Shown: positions 28,762-36,313 of the stretch, piece by piece
Layout of the letters: each line of letters starts with the position of its first letter
Numbering within the stretch: position 1 is the first letter of the stretch
Assembly: GCA_019637435.1 (NCBI GenBank)
Contig: JAHBVO010000001.1
Location: 930,001-994,000, forward strand
Origin: Candidatus Obscuribacterales bacterium
Lineage (GTDB): Bacteria > Cyanobacteriota > Vampirovibrionia > Obscuribacterales > Obscuribacteraceae
Direction: 5' to 3'
DNA length: 64,000 nt
The notes under the pieces: generated by a model
Told to the model about the DNA's origin: nothing
Databases searched by the model: none
What the model saw: only the letters and a program-made list of their open reading frames with translations
Made by a program: the position numbers and the translations under genes

Positions 28762-28803
28762 AAGTCCTTTGCAAGCGATGGACTTTTGCGTAAAGTCCTT
28801 TGC
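28762..28803. repeat. Direct and inverted AAGTCCTTTGC repeats
   Basis: AAGTCCTTTGC occurs at 28762-28772 and again at 28793-28803. Between them GGACTT forms an inverted partner to the first copy, and GCGTAAA flanks the second copy on both sides. This resembles clustered binding sites about 110-160 bases before the HMA lipoprotein gene. Confidence 0.45.
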
Positions 28804-28930
28804 GTAAAAGCGCAAAACCTCGAAAAATCCAAATCTCTATATATGGACTTGGAACCTCCCGGTAGTTGTCTCGTCATGCGCACCAGGGTAAATTTGTAGA
28901 TGGACCCTAGTAGCTAAGGAGTTTGTTCTG

Positions 28931-29452
28931 ATGCGTAAATCTGTTCAGTCAACTAAACAGAAGCGATCTTTGACCTTGATAGCGGGCGCCATGCTGTTCA
29001 CTTTTCTTACCAGCTGCGGAACCGGTCAAAAAGCATTTTCTGCGCAAGAAACTGGTGCGTCCGGCAGCGCTCCCTCACAAACTCAGGCGCCCGCTAGCGA
29101 ATCCATGGTGTTTCGCACGGAGACCAAAGAGGAGCGCAAAAAAGCTCTCAACATGAATCAACTTCACCGTCTCGACTTCCGCGTGACAGGTAGTAGCTGC
29201 GCCGCGTGCCTGGGACGAATTCGCAAGCGCATAGACAAAGTAAAGGGCGTTTACGAAGTGGCCGTGGCAATTAAACCGCCATACGGGGTCGCTGTCATTT
29301 ATGACAGCACTAAAACCAATATGGACAAACTGCTGGACGCGGCAAAGAAGGACGAGAAGCTCGAGATTGAGTTTCATGACATGAAAGATGGAAAAATTGA
29401 ATCTCCTCCGCTGATTCTAGTGCCGGTTTACTCCAGTCTAAAACGTGATTAG
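28931..29452 (+). CDS. Lipoprotein with HMA-like metal-binding domain
   Basis: 173 residues. A signal peptide with a lipobox (LTSC, Cys29) predicts export and lipidation. After a Ser/Ala/Pro linker, residues ~80-155 look like a heavy-metal-associated (HMA) ferredoxin-like fold: RLDFRVTGSSCAACLGRIRK carries the C-x2-C pair (Cys90, Cys93), followed by the beta-strand pattern VYEVAVAI and a C-terminal helix. HMA domains bind Cu(I) or other soft metals and are usually cytosolic chaperones or parts of P-type ATPases. A lipid-anchored version outside the inner membrane is uncommon. AAGGAG lies ~9 bases before the ATG. The neighbouring genes do not include a metal ATPase. Metal and role are inferred. 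Confidence 0.78.
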   Translation: MRKSVQSTKQKRSLTLIAGAMLFTFLTSCGTGQKAFSAQETGASGSAPSQTQAPASESMVFRTETKEERKKALNMNQLHRLDFRVTGSSCAACLGRIRKRIDKVKGVYEVAVAIKPPYGVAVIYDSTKTNMDKLLDAAKKDEKLEIEFHDMKDGKIESPPLILVPVYSSLKRD

Positions 29453-29502
29453 CAGCTGTTTCCCTTCGAGTCGATGGCTTAATTAATCACGGCGGGAAAC
29501 AA

Positions 29503-29534
29503 AAAGCGCGGCTGTTTATAAACGGTCGCGCTTT
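29503..29534 (-). terminator. Intrinsic terminator for the TadE-like genes
   Basis: AAAGCGCG (29503-29510) pairs with CGCGCTTT (29527-29534). On the minus strand the stem is followed by a T-rich tail, placing it 26 bases after the end of the TadE-like gene. It may also act on the plus strand. Confidence 0.7.
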
Positions 29535-29559
29535 AAAATTGCTCGGTCAATCAGCCTTC

Positions 29560-29982
29560 TTAAGGTGAAAGAACTCCTACTAACGGCTCACTTGCTTCTG
29601 CGACAAACTGCTGCGAAGCCGCGCCAACAAAGGGGATGTAAACTGGGAATGTGAAAGTCGATCTGGTTTCGACCCGCACCACTCCTGGTGACGGATTGGA
29701 CCATGAGTTGCTGTCTACGTGCAACAACGGATTGTTGAATCTGGCAATGACTCCGTTGATGTCCGTTTGAGTCTTGCCGGGAAATCGCGTCTCATCTACT
29801 TCGGCAGCCGCTCTCGCGCAGTCTTTAGCGAGGGCATCGTGAGACATTTGTGCCAACACCATCGCAACTACATCCACGAGAAAAAGTACTACCGGTATCA
29901 AAATGAATAGACCGACAACTGTTTCAATCAGCGCTCCGCCTATTGTGTTGCGTCGATTACGTCGGTTTCTGGTCATGTACAT
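29560..29982 (-). CDS. TadE-like pseudopilin/assembly protein
   Basis: 140 residues. A short Arg-rich N terminus (MTRNRRNRRN) and a Gly-Ala-Leu-Ile-Glu segment lead into a single hydrophobic helix (VVGLFILIPVVLFLVDVVAMVLA), the arrangement of TadE/TadG minor pseudopilins, with the conserved Glu. The extracytoplasmic part is ~95 residues with no known motif. Tad systems export thin adhesive pili. No TadA ATPase or secretin is in the window, so the rest of the system, if present, is elsewhere. It follows a second TadE-like gene by 78 bases on the same strand, and a terminator follows it. Confidence 0.7.
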   Translation of the reverse strand: MYMTRNRRNRRNTIGGALIETVVGLFILIPVVLFLVDVVAMVLAQMSHDALAKDCARAAAEVDETRFPGKTQTDINGVIARFNNPLLHVDSNSWSNPSPGVVRVETRSTFTFPVYIPFVGAASQQFVAEASEPLVGVLSP

Positions 29983-30060
29983 TTGCCCAACCTCACAGGT
30001 CTCTAAATTCAGGGTCGGCTTAGCCGATCGGGGGAAAGGGGATTCCGTTCTATTTCGATT

Positions 30061-30570
30061 TTATTGCTCCACATCAGCTTCTTCAATGGGCCGTTCCGAA
30101 CGATATGTGAACTCCCAGGGCTGAATGGGAATCAGCGGAATTTGCAGTAACGGCGAAATTCTCACCTTGGTGACTACGCAGACGAAGTCGTCCAGTTCGA
30201 CCGGTTGTCTCGGTCCGCCGTTGGGACCGGGAGTGAGGTCGAGGTCTGTATCGACGTTGTAGCGGATTGTCGAGATGCTCGAACCATCTGGTGGACCGCC
30301 ATTAGCGATCATCGTAGCGCCGGCGAATTGCGGTAGACCGGAAGCGTTCCAGGCGGCTAGCTGCGCGTCGAGAGCTTGTTGGAGATTGGCTTTCTGAGCC
30401 ACCGCGGCGGCGCGAACCGACATGAAATTCAGATACCAGCCGCAACAGAAACCGAAACCGACGTAAATCATCACGAGCATTGGAATCAAGATGGCGATAA
30501 TCAGAATGAAGATCGCCGGACCGAATTCAGCTATCTGATTGCCTTTTCTGTTGCGTCGAAGTCTTGTCAT
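30061..30570 (-). CDS. TadE-like pseudopilin/assembly protein
   Basis: 169 residues. An Arg-rich N terminus (MTRLRRNRKGN) is followed by AEFGPAIFILIIAILIPMLVMIYV, a membrane helix with the TadE-like Glu just before it. A mostly beta-type, Pro-rich extracytoplasmic domain makes up the rest. The same overall plan is seen in the next gene downstream (29560-29982), and the pair probably forms one transcript. GGGGAG lies just before the ATG. Homology to TadE is judged from topology and the conserved N-terminal pattern, not from the C-terminal domain, which I do not recognise. Confidence 0.65.
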   Translation of the reverse strand: MTRLRRNRKGNQIAEFGPAIFILIIAILIPMLVMIYVGFGFCCGWYLNFMSVRAAAVAQKANLQQALDAQLAAWNASGLPQFAGATMIANGGPPDGSSISTIRYNVDTDLDLTPGPNGGPRQPVELDDFVCVVTKVRISPLLQIPLIPIQPWEFTYRSERPIEEADVEQ

Positions 30571-30694
30571 TTACTCCCCATCCTCTAACCGGTCGATCGC
30601 GTGTCCACAACCCGGAACGGTGCTGTAAACATTGGTCAAAGATTACCGCGAGCAACTATTCCGCCATTTCAGATGTGCCCAGTTATGTATACTT

Positions 30695-30723
30695 TTGCAT
30701 AAGCTTGCCAAGTGGTTTAACAT
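30695..30723 (+). promoter_or_regulatory. Candidate promoter for the TPR/phosphate operon
   Basis: TTGCAT (30695-30700) and TAACAT (30718-30723) with a 17-base spacer lie about 95 bases before the TPR gene. Assigned by eye. Confidence 0.35.
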
Positions 30724-30818
30724 AAAACGTGTCTAATCTTCTGTTTCTGTGTAGTAGATAGACAACGTCTGCCAGGAATCTCTGTTTAATATTACATGGT
30801 GGTGGCGCAGGGTTATCA

Positions 30819-32060
30819 ATGAAGAAACCAAAAAGTTTGAAACTATCCGCTTTTGTTGCAGCAGTATTGATTGGTGCTGTGGGTGCGAATTCCGCTCTGG
30901 CTGCGGATATATCGGCGATTGTCGACAAAGCTCAGGTTGAACTCGCGACCGATAAAGTGTCCGAAAAGACCATGAATGAGTTGCAAGCAGCAGTGCAGAC
31001 GGATCCAACAAACTCCAGGGGGCATCTGACACTGGGACTGATTCTCGACCAGCTCGGCTTGACCGATCCTGCAGCAGAACAGTTTGCGTTAGCCGTCAAA
31101 TACGGTGCCAACGATCAACAGGCTCTCGTTAATTTGTGTAAGACCGAAATCAAGGCCGGTCGTATTCAGCCTGCGATTGCTTTGTTGAACGAGGGGCTGA
31201 AAAAGTTTCCAAACAACGCCGAAATGCTTTATCTCGTCGGTGACTATTTATTTCACAGCAAGAGCGTTGGCGACGCTCGGATGGTGCTTGAACGAGCTTA
31301 TCGAACAGATCCAAATATTTTTGGCTTGCCAACGGCTTATGCGAACGCTTTGATCGAGACTAATCCGATGCGGGCGGTTCAACTCGCAACCAAGGACTTG
31401 GAGAAGAGACCGGACTTCGATCGTGGCAGATATGTGCGCGGTTTTGCGTACAGAGCCCTGGGACGACAACTGGATGCTGCTAAAGACCTGCAAATCGTCT
31501 TTGATAAACAGCCCATGTTGCCTAACGTGAGCGGGGCGCTCGCCAACTGTTACTACTGGCTGGGAGAATACGAAAAGGCGCTCAAACCTGCGGTATTTTT
31601 GAGCGCCGCTACTGCTTTCGAAGATGATAAGAGCGGCTCTCTTCCGTTGCTCGTGAAGGTTATGCGTAAAGTTCCGAGAGCCAAGCTTCCTGAATTGATG
31701 ACCAAGATCGACGCTGAGTTGATTTATAAACAACTGGCTCGTCCCGAACTTTATTACGTGCTTGGAAAGGCCTATGACCAGCTAGATATGCCGAACGCGG
31801 CTATGCGCTCATACCAGCGAAGCGTGAACCTGAATCCTCAACTTGCTCGCGCCTATTACCGGATGGCAGTCGACCAGGAAATCTATTTGCGCGACTATGA
31901 TGCCGCGCTGGAAAATTATCAACACGCCTACAACCTCCGTCCATGGGACGAGGAAGTGACCGTTTCCTACATGCGATTACAGGATCGACTGCATAATCGT
32001 AATGCGGATATTGCCTGGAAGTGGAAAGATTGGTTGAACAAAGTATTCAACGTAAATTAA
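30819..32060 (+). CDS. Exported tetratricopeptide repeat protein
   Basis: 413 residues with a clear signal peptide (KKPKSLKLSAFVAAVLIGAV, cleavage near SALA-AD). The mature part is made of about eight TPR-like helical pairs (GHLTLGLILDQLGLTDPAAEQF, ALVNLCKTEIKAGRIQPAIALL, LYYVLGKAYDQLDMPNAAMRSY and others). There is no catalytic motif. Only one base separates its stop from the next ATG, so it is cotranscribed with the DUF6687-like, DUF47 and PiT genes. It would be an extracytoplasmic scaffold. A link to phosphate handling is inferred only from that operon. Confidence 0.86.
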   Translation: MKKPKSLKLSAFVAAVLIGAVGANSALAADISAIVDKAQVELATDKVSEKTMNELQAAVQTDPTNSRGHLTLGLILDQLGLTDPAAEQFALAVKYGANDQQALVNLCKTEIKAGRIQPAIALLNEGLKKFPNNAEMLYLVGDYLFHSKSVGDARMVLERAYRTDPNIFGLPTAYANALIETNPMRAVQLATKDLEKRPDFDRGRYVRGFAYRALGRQLDAAKDLQIVFDKQPMLPNVSGALANCYYWLGEYEKALKPAVFLSAATAFEDDKSGSLPLLVKVMRKVPRAKLPELMTKIDAELIYKQLARPELYYVLGKAYDQLDMPNAAMRSYQRSVNLNPQLARAYYRMAVDQEIYLRDYDAALENYQHAYNLRPWDEEVTVSYMRLQDRLHNRNADIAWKWKDWLNKVFNVN

Positions 32061-32061
32061 G

Positions 32062-33084
32062 ATGGCAAGCCAATCTTCCGAGTCGCTTGCCTATGTCCCT
32101 TATCATTTGCTTAATGATAAACCGAACATAATTGTCGATGGCAGCGGCAACGAGTACACGCGACTGACTCTGTCTCACTGGCCTGGCAATGAGACTCCGA
32201 GCCAATTCAAGGCAGATCTGTCCGCGGAAATAGTTTTCAACTTTCTAGATTCCGGCGAAATTCCTGATGGCGTAAATGCTGTCTCCAACAATCACTTTGA
32301 TGAGGACGGGCTGATTTCAATGTACTCGCTTATCAATCCTGAGGATGCTCAGGAGATGCGCGAGTTTCTCATCGATGTTGCCCGAGCCGGCGACTTTGGC
32401 AAGTGCGATGACCGTGATGCTGCACGTGTTTCTTTTGTTGTAAACGCCTGGACTGATCCCGATCGTTCACCATTGAATAGAACTATGTTTAGTGGCACAC
32501 ATGAGCAACTCGATGCCACGCTTTATGAGGAACTCCTGGTTAGACTGCCAAACATCATTAATCGCCTGGGTAGCTTCGAAGAATTCTGGAAAGCTGATGA
32601 TGCGTTTATGGACCTCACCGAAGATTCGTGCGACAAAGGGCTTATCGAAATCGAAGAGGACAAGGAAAACGATCTGGCAATTGTCGTAATTCCGGATGGT
32701 GGCATTCACGGGCAGGGGCGCCCGCCCAGTCACTCTAAAAGCTGGATCAGCACGCTGTGTCACCCGATGGTCATTCACAATCGAATCAGCTGCCACCGCG
32801 TCCTTGTCGTTCAACAGCGCAAATATCAATTTTATTATCGCTATGAAAGTTGGGTTGACTATCAATCTCAGCCAATTTTGCCACGGGTGGATCTGACCGA
32901 CTTTGCTGCTCGATTGAACGAACTGGAGCGTGGTGGCACGCGTTGGAAATTTAGTGGAGTAGACGACATCATCGGACGTTTAAGCATGAGTGAAAGGACT
33001 GACAGCAAAATTTCACCATTGCAATTCGTCGATTTGCTGAAAAGCGCATTGTGCTCGCCCACCGCCGCAGGCAAAGGAGTATAG
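32062..33084 (+). CDS. DUF6687-like protein
   Basis: 340 residues, no signal peptide or membrane segment. The first half contains an unusual conserved-looking block: LTLSHWPGN near residue 35, SAEIVFNFL, then SNNHFDEDGLISMYSL near 80 and ARAGDFGKCDDRDAARVSF. From memory these match the DUF6687 family, known mainly from actinobacteria; I could not verify it. The HFDEDGL segment with clustered acidic residues resembles metal-binding loops of DHH-type phosphoesterases, a speculative reading. It starts one base after the TPR gene stop and is followed two bases later by the DUF47 gene. The position in a phosphate-transport operon hints at phosphate or polyphosphate metabolism (inference). Confidence 0.7.
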   Translation: MASQSSESLAYVPYHLLNDKPNIIVDGSGNEYTRLTLSHWPGNETPSQFKADLSAEIVFNFLDSGEIPDGVNAVSNNHFDEDGLISMYSLINPEDAQEMREFLIDVARAGDFGKCDDRDAARVSFVVNAWTDPDRSPLNRTMFSGTHEQLDATLYEELLVRLPNIINRLGSFEEFWKADDAFMDLTEDSCDKGLIEIEEDKENDLAIVVIPDGGIHGQGRPPSHSKSWISTLCHPMVIHNRISCHRVLVVQQRKYQFYYRYESWVDYQSQPILPRVDLTDFAARLNELERGGTRWKFSGVDDIIGRLSMSERTDSKISPLQFVDLLKSALCSPTAAGKGV

Positions 33085-33086
33085 CA

Positions 33087-33722
33087 ATGCCTGACAAAGT
33101 GAAGAGCAGCTGGTTCTCTCGTTTAGTTGGTCCGGAAAACGACTTTTACAGCATGCTGACAGAGCAAGCAAAAATTACTCTTGAAGGCGTCGAAGCCCTT
33201 GAAATATGGATTAATGCTGGTTCTCTCGATCGCTGCCAGACCGTTCGTGACCTCGAACACAAAGCTGACGCTCACAAATTGCGTCTCGAAAAAATGCTTG
33301 TAGAATCGCTTATAACGCCTATCGATCGAGAAGACATTTACGACCTATCTCATCGCCTTGACGAAGTGATCAATTCCGCGAAGAGGACAGTGCGTGAGAT
33401 GGAGGCCCTGCAAGTAACTGCCGAGGGCACCGCTTTAAGCAAGATGGCTGCTTCGTTAGTAGATGGTTCGAGAGCCTTGTTGGTTTCATTCACGAATTTG
33501 AATGCTGATTTGAGTGAAGCCGCTAATCAGGCGAGCCTGGCAAGGAAAACGGATAATAAGTTGGACAAGCTATATCGAAAGGCGATGCCTGAGTTGTTTG
33601 AAATCGACGATGTAAAGCGAATTATGAAGACCGGCGAAGTTTATCGCACCATGCTTGCTAGCGGTCAAAAAATTGAATATGTTGGAGAAAAACTGTCGCA
33701 CGTGATCGTAAAAATGCGCTAG
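33087..33722 (+). CDS. DUF47 family PhoU-like protein
   Basis: 211 residues from ATG 33087, preceded by AAAGGAG at normal spacing. All-helical, with the DUF47/TIGR00153 pattern: YSMLTEQAKITLEGVEAL, VRDLEHKADAHKLRLEKMLVE, TPIDREDIYDLSHRLDEVINS. DUF47 proteins are PhoU relatives that sit beside PiT transporters and are thought to regulate phosphate uptake from the cytosolic side. Here the PiT gene begins nine bases downstream, exactly that pairing. Conserved Glu/Asp residues in the first two helices could bind metal as in PhoU. Confidence 0.9.
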   Translation: MPDKVKSSWFSRLVGPENDFYSMLTEQAKITLEGVEALEIWINAGSLDRCQTVRDLEHKADAHKLRLEKMLVESLITPIDREDIYDLSHRLDEVINSAKRTVREMEALQVTAEGTALSKMAASLVDGSRALLVSFTNLNADLSEAANQASLARKTDNKLDKLYRKAMPELFEIDDVKRIMKTGEVYRTMLASGQKIEYVGEKLSHVIVKMR

Positions 33723-33731
33723 GAGGCATCG

Positions 33732-34775
33732 GTGACTATCTATTTGATGGTAGCGCTGGTGGTGGCTCTTGGACTTTGCTTCACCTACACGAATGGTTTT
33801 CAGGACGGCAGTTCTGTGGCGGCCGGCGCGATAGCGTCTCGCGCATTCACGCGTCCCCAGGCCGTTTTACTTGTCGCGACATTCGAGTTTCTCGGTGCCA
33901 TGCTGGGAGGTTCCGCAGTTGCAGGCACGATTTCAGGAATCACTAATTGGCCGGCTGATCCGAGCCTTCTTCCGGTTCTCGCTAGCGCGCTTGCCGGAGC
34001 TATATTGTGGAACCTTATAACGAAGGTTCTGGCCGTGCCCTCAAGTTCAACCCACGCTCTTGTTGGTGGCGTCCTTGGTGCCGTGTTGGCGGGAGCAGGA
34101 GATTTCAGATACATTATCTGGGGAAGTCCTGGTTTCATCGTCAACTCGCACGGCTTCTGGCGTATCATAATGAGCCTGGTCATCTCTCCGATATTTGGAT
34201 TTGCAGTCGGTTACGCCGTTTTGCTTTTTGCTGTCGCGATTCTGCGAAGAGCAAGCGCGGAGTTGAATGAAACGTTGAAGCGCTGGCAGTTTGTTGCTGT
34301 GCCAATGCTTGCATTCGGTCACGGGGCTAATGACAGTCAAAAAACTATGGGTATTATCGCTCTATCTCTTTACGCCGCCGGCCTCGGTTTGAAACATGAG
34401 GTTCCACTCTGGGTTCGATTAATTACCGCAGTCGCTCTGACACTAGGAGTGGTGTCGCTCGTTCCACGTATTGTCCGTCGTGTAGGTGGGATTTATAAGT
34501 TGAGACCATTGCATGGTTTGGTCGTAGAGGGTTCGTCAGCGCTTATCGTCCTCGGTGCGTCTGCTACAGGCGGACCGCTGGCGGCCTCTCAAGTGATCGC
34601 TTCCACCGTGATTGGCGCCGGTACTGCGGAACGAAAAAAGGGCGTTCATTGGATTATTGCTCGCGAAATGGTCCGCGCCTGGTTTCTCACCATACCCTGT
34701 TCCGCTACTTTAGCCTGGATCCTTTTTTCGTTGCTTTTTGTTCACCTGAATAGCGCACTGCCTCAGGCGAAGTGA
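33732..34775 (+). CDS. PiT family inorganic phosphate transporter
   Basis: 347 residues, about ten membrane helices. Both halves carry the PiT signature: near the N terminus TNGFQDGSSVAAGAIASRAF, and in the second half GHGANDSQKTMGIIAL. PiT proteins are H+- or Na+-coupled symporters of phosphate (often as metal phosphate) in the inner membrane. The start is GTG with AGGAGG five bases upstream. The first copy has NGFQDGSS where many members have NGxND, a small departure. It is cotranscribed with DUF47 and two further upstream genes. Low-affinity PiT uptake feeds polyphosphate accumulation in related organisms; that link is inference here. Confidence 0.93.
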   Translation: MTIYLMVALVVALGLCFTYTNGFQDGSSVAAGAIASRAFTRPQAVLLVATFEFLGAMLGGSAVAGTISGITNWPADPSLLPVLASALAGAILWNLITKVLAVPSSSTHALVGGVLGAVLAGAGDFRYIIWGSPGFIVNSHGFWRIIMSLVISPIFGFAVGYAVLLFAVAILRRASAELNETLKRWQFVAVPMLAFGHGANDSQKTMGIIALSLYAAGLGLKHEVPLWVRLITAVALTLGVVSLVPRIVRRVGGIYKLRPLHGLVVEGSSALIVLGASATGGPLAASQVIASTVIGAGTAERKKGVHWIIAREMVRAWFLTIPCSATLAWILFSLLFVHLNSALPQAK

Positions 34776-34880
34776 ACCTCCGGTTTTGCCGCTGCATACG
34801 GCTTGTGAGCAAATCGTTTATGTTGAAAAGGTAGCTGGAAAGGCTATTAAGAAAGTAGCCGGAAGGTTTCACGCGGACCG

Positions 34881-34910
34881 CTGAGATACCTGAAGATCGA
34901 TGGGTATAAT
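34881..34910 (+). promoter_or_regulatory. Candidate promoter for the TPR gene at 34987
   Basis: A perfect TATAAT (34905-34910) has CTGAGA (34881-34886) 18 bases upstream, about 75 bases before the gene. Confidence 0.5.
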
Positions 34911-34986
34911 CGATTTAGAAGCCTTTTCCCTTATCAACTTCTGTGGCCGGCGCCTCTAGCGACCAGCCGTTTCTCAAGGACTAAAT

Positions 34987-36306
34987 ATGCTTAGCAATGC
35001 CACGCCGGGCTCGGATGACTGGACTAATATTCAGTGGGAAGAACTGATCGCCGTTGCCGAAAAAGCAATTGCCAACGAGCAATACCAATCGGCGGAGGCG
35101 ACCTTGTACACGGCGATGGAATTGTCGCTGAAGTTCGGTGAGGCAGACATTCGTTCTGTCTACACGCTCGACAAACTCGCCGAATGTCTCTGGTATGGTG
35201 GTCAACTTGATGAAGCTGAAAATTATTGCAAACAGCTATTGAGAATTCACGAGAGTGTCCTTGATGCGGACCCGCTGAACATCCCGACTTTCTTCAATAA
35301 TCTGGCTCTGATCAAGCACGCAGGCAAGCACTTCGACGAGGCCGAAAAGTATTATAAGCGCGCACTCAAAGGAAAGGAGAACGTGCTTGGTGCTTCGCAT
35401 CCAGAAGTGCTGCGAATCAAAAGTAATTACGCCGACCTTTTGCGTGTTCGTGGTCGCGTCGACGAAGCTCAGCAGATGAGTGCCAGCTCGCGGGTCGTTA
35501 CAGTGCGAGACTGGCAGTCGAGCACGGTCTCGAAGACCTGGAAAAAGGGCAAGGGGGAAGAATCCAAGTTTACGCAGTCCCAGGAAGTGAGAATTCGAAT
35601 TTCCGGCGATCGCGATATCAACGAGCGCAAGTCGGTCTCATTCTCCCGCGATGAGGCTGTTCTACTCTGGGATGCGAATAAGCAGGCTGCGGAGAAGGCT
35701 CAAAACGAGGGCAATTACGAGCTGGCTGAGCGGCACTGGTTGTTGACTTTGAAGGTTCTGGAAACAGTTGCGGATAAGAGCGTTGAACTAACATACACAC
35801 TCGATCTTCTTTCTCAACTTGCGCATTTGCGACATGATTATGTTGCCGCTGTCGATTATTGCAAACGTTCTTACGAACTGAAATTGAAAATCTTGGGCGA
35901 GCGCAATCCAGTTGTGGCAAAGTGCGCGGACCAGTTGGCGCGGCTGTTTTACCTTATAAGTGATTATGAGCAAGCAGAACCCTATGCCAAAAAGTGTCTC
36001 GATTACTACGAACAGATGGGCGAGTCGAATAGCATCGAAGCCGGATGTGCTTTGCACAACTTGGCTACGCTGTATCACGTGCAGCGCAAATTCAACGAAG
36101 CAGAGCCTCTGTATAAACGTGCGTTGTTGATTAAAACGAAAGCATTCGGTGAGGATCACCCTGACACTGTTCGCCTACTTCGGAGTTACGGTCATGTGTT
36201 GATGAGCACGAATAAGCAAGCGAAAATGGCGCGCTCAGCTCAGATGATAACCGGCTCGTGGAAAGCAGTGTCATTAAACGAAGCAGAGGCGTTACTGCGC
36301 GATTGA
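34987..36306 (+). CDS. Cytosolic TPR protein, kinesin light chain-like repeats
   Basis: 439 residues, no signal peptide, unlike the other TPR proteins here. It has two blocks of 42-residue kinesin-light-chain-type TPRs: residues ~30-165 (YYKRALKGKENVLGASHPEV) and ~235-425 (LYKRALLIKTKAFGEDHPDT). Between them is a basic, Ser-rich spacer (~165-215). These repeats bind proteins or peptides. No enzymatic domain is seen. It has its own promoter-like TATAAT and AAGGA before the ATG, and ends seven bases from the convergent M20 peptidase gene. The partner is unknown. Confidence 0.85.
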   Translation: MLSNATPGSDDWTNIQWEELIAVAEKAIANEQYQSAEATLYTAMELSLKFGEADIRSVYTLDKLAECLWYGGQLDEAENYCKQLLRIHESVLDADPLNIPTFFNNLALIKHAGKHFDEAEKYYKRALKGKENVLGASHPEVLRIKSNYADLLRVRGRVDEAQQMSASSRVVTVRDWQSSTVSKTWKKGKGEESKFTQSQEVRIRISGDRDINERKSVSFSRDEAVLLWDANKQAAEKAQNEGNYELAERHWLLTLKVLETVADKSVELTYTLDLLSQLAHLRHDYVAAVDYCKRSYELKLKILGERNPVVAKCADQLARLFYLISDYEQAEPYAKKCLDYYEQMGESNSIEAGCALHNLATLYHVQRKFNEAEPLYKRALLIKTKAFGEDHPDTVRLLRSYGHVLMSTNKQAKMARSAQMITGSWKAVSLNEAEALLRD

Positions 36307-36313
36307 GTCTAAC

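Larger units (their letters stand above)
28483..28930. other. 448-base intergenic region with hairpin and short repeats
   Basis: No convincing gene: minus-strand ORFs here lack recognisable content. It holds a strong 9-bp hairpin (28570-28593), paired AAGTCCTTTGC repeats (28762-28803), and an AAGGAG ribosome-binding site just before the lipoprotein gene. It must contain the promoters of two divergent genes and has room for a small RNA. Confidence 0.6.

Noticed and set aside
28427..28815. Minus-strand frames in the gap before the lipoprotein gene
   Set aside because: No ribosome-binding site, no recognisable content, and one overlaps the start of the response regulator gene.
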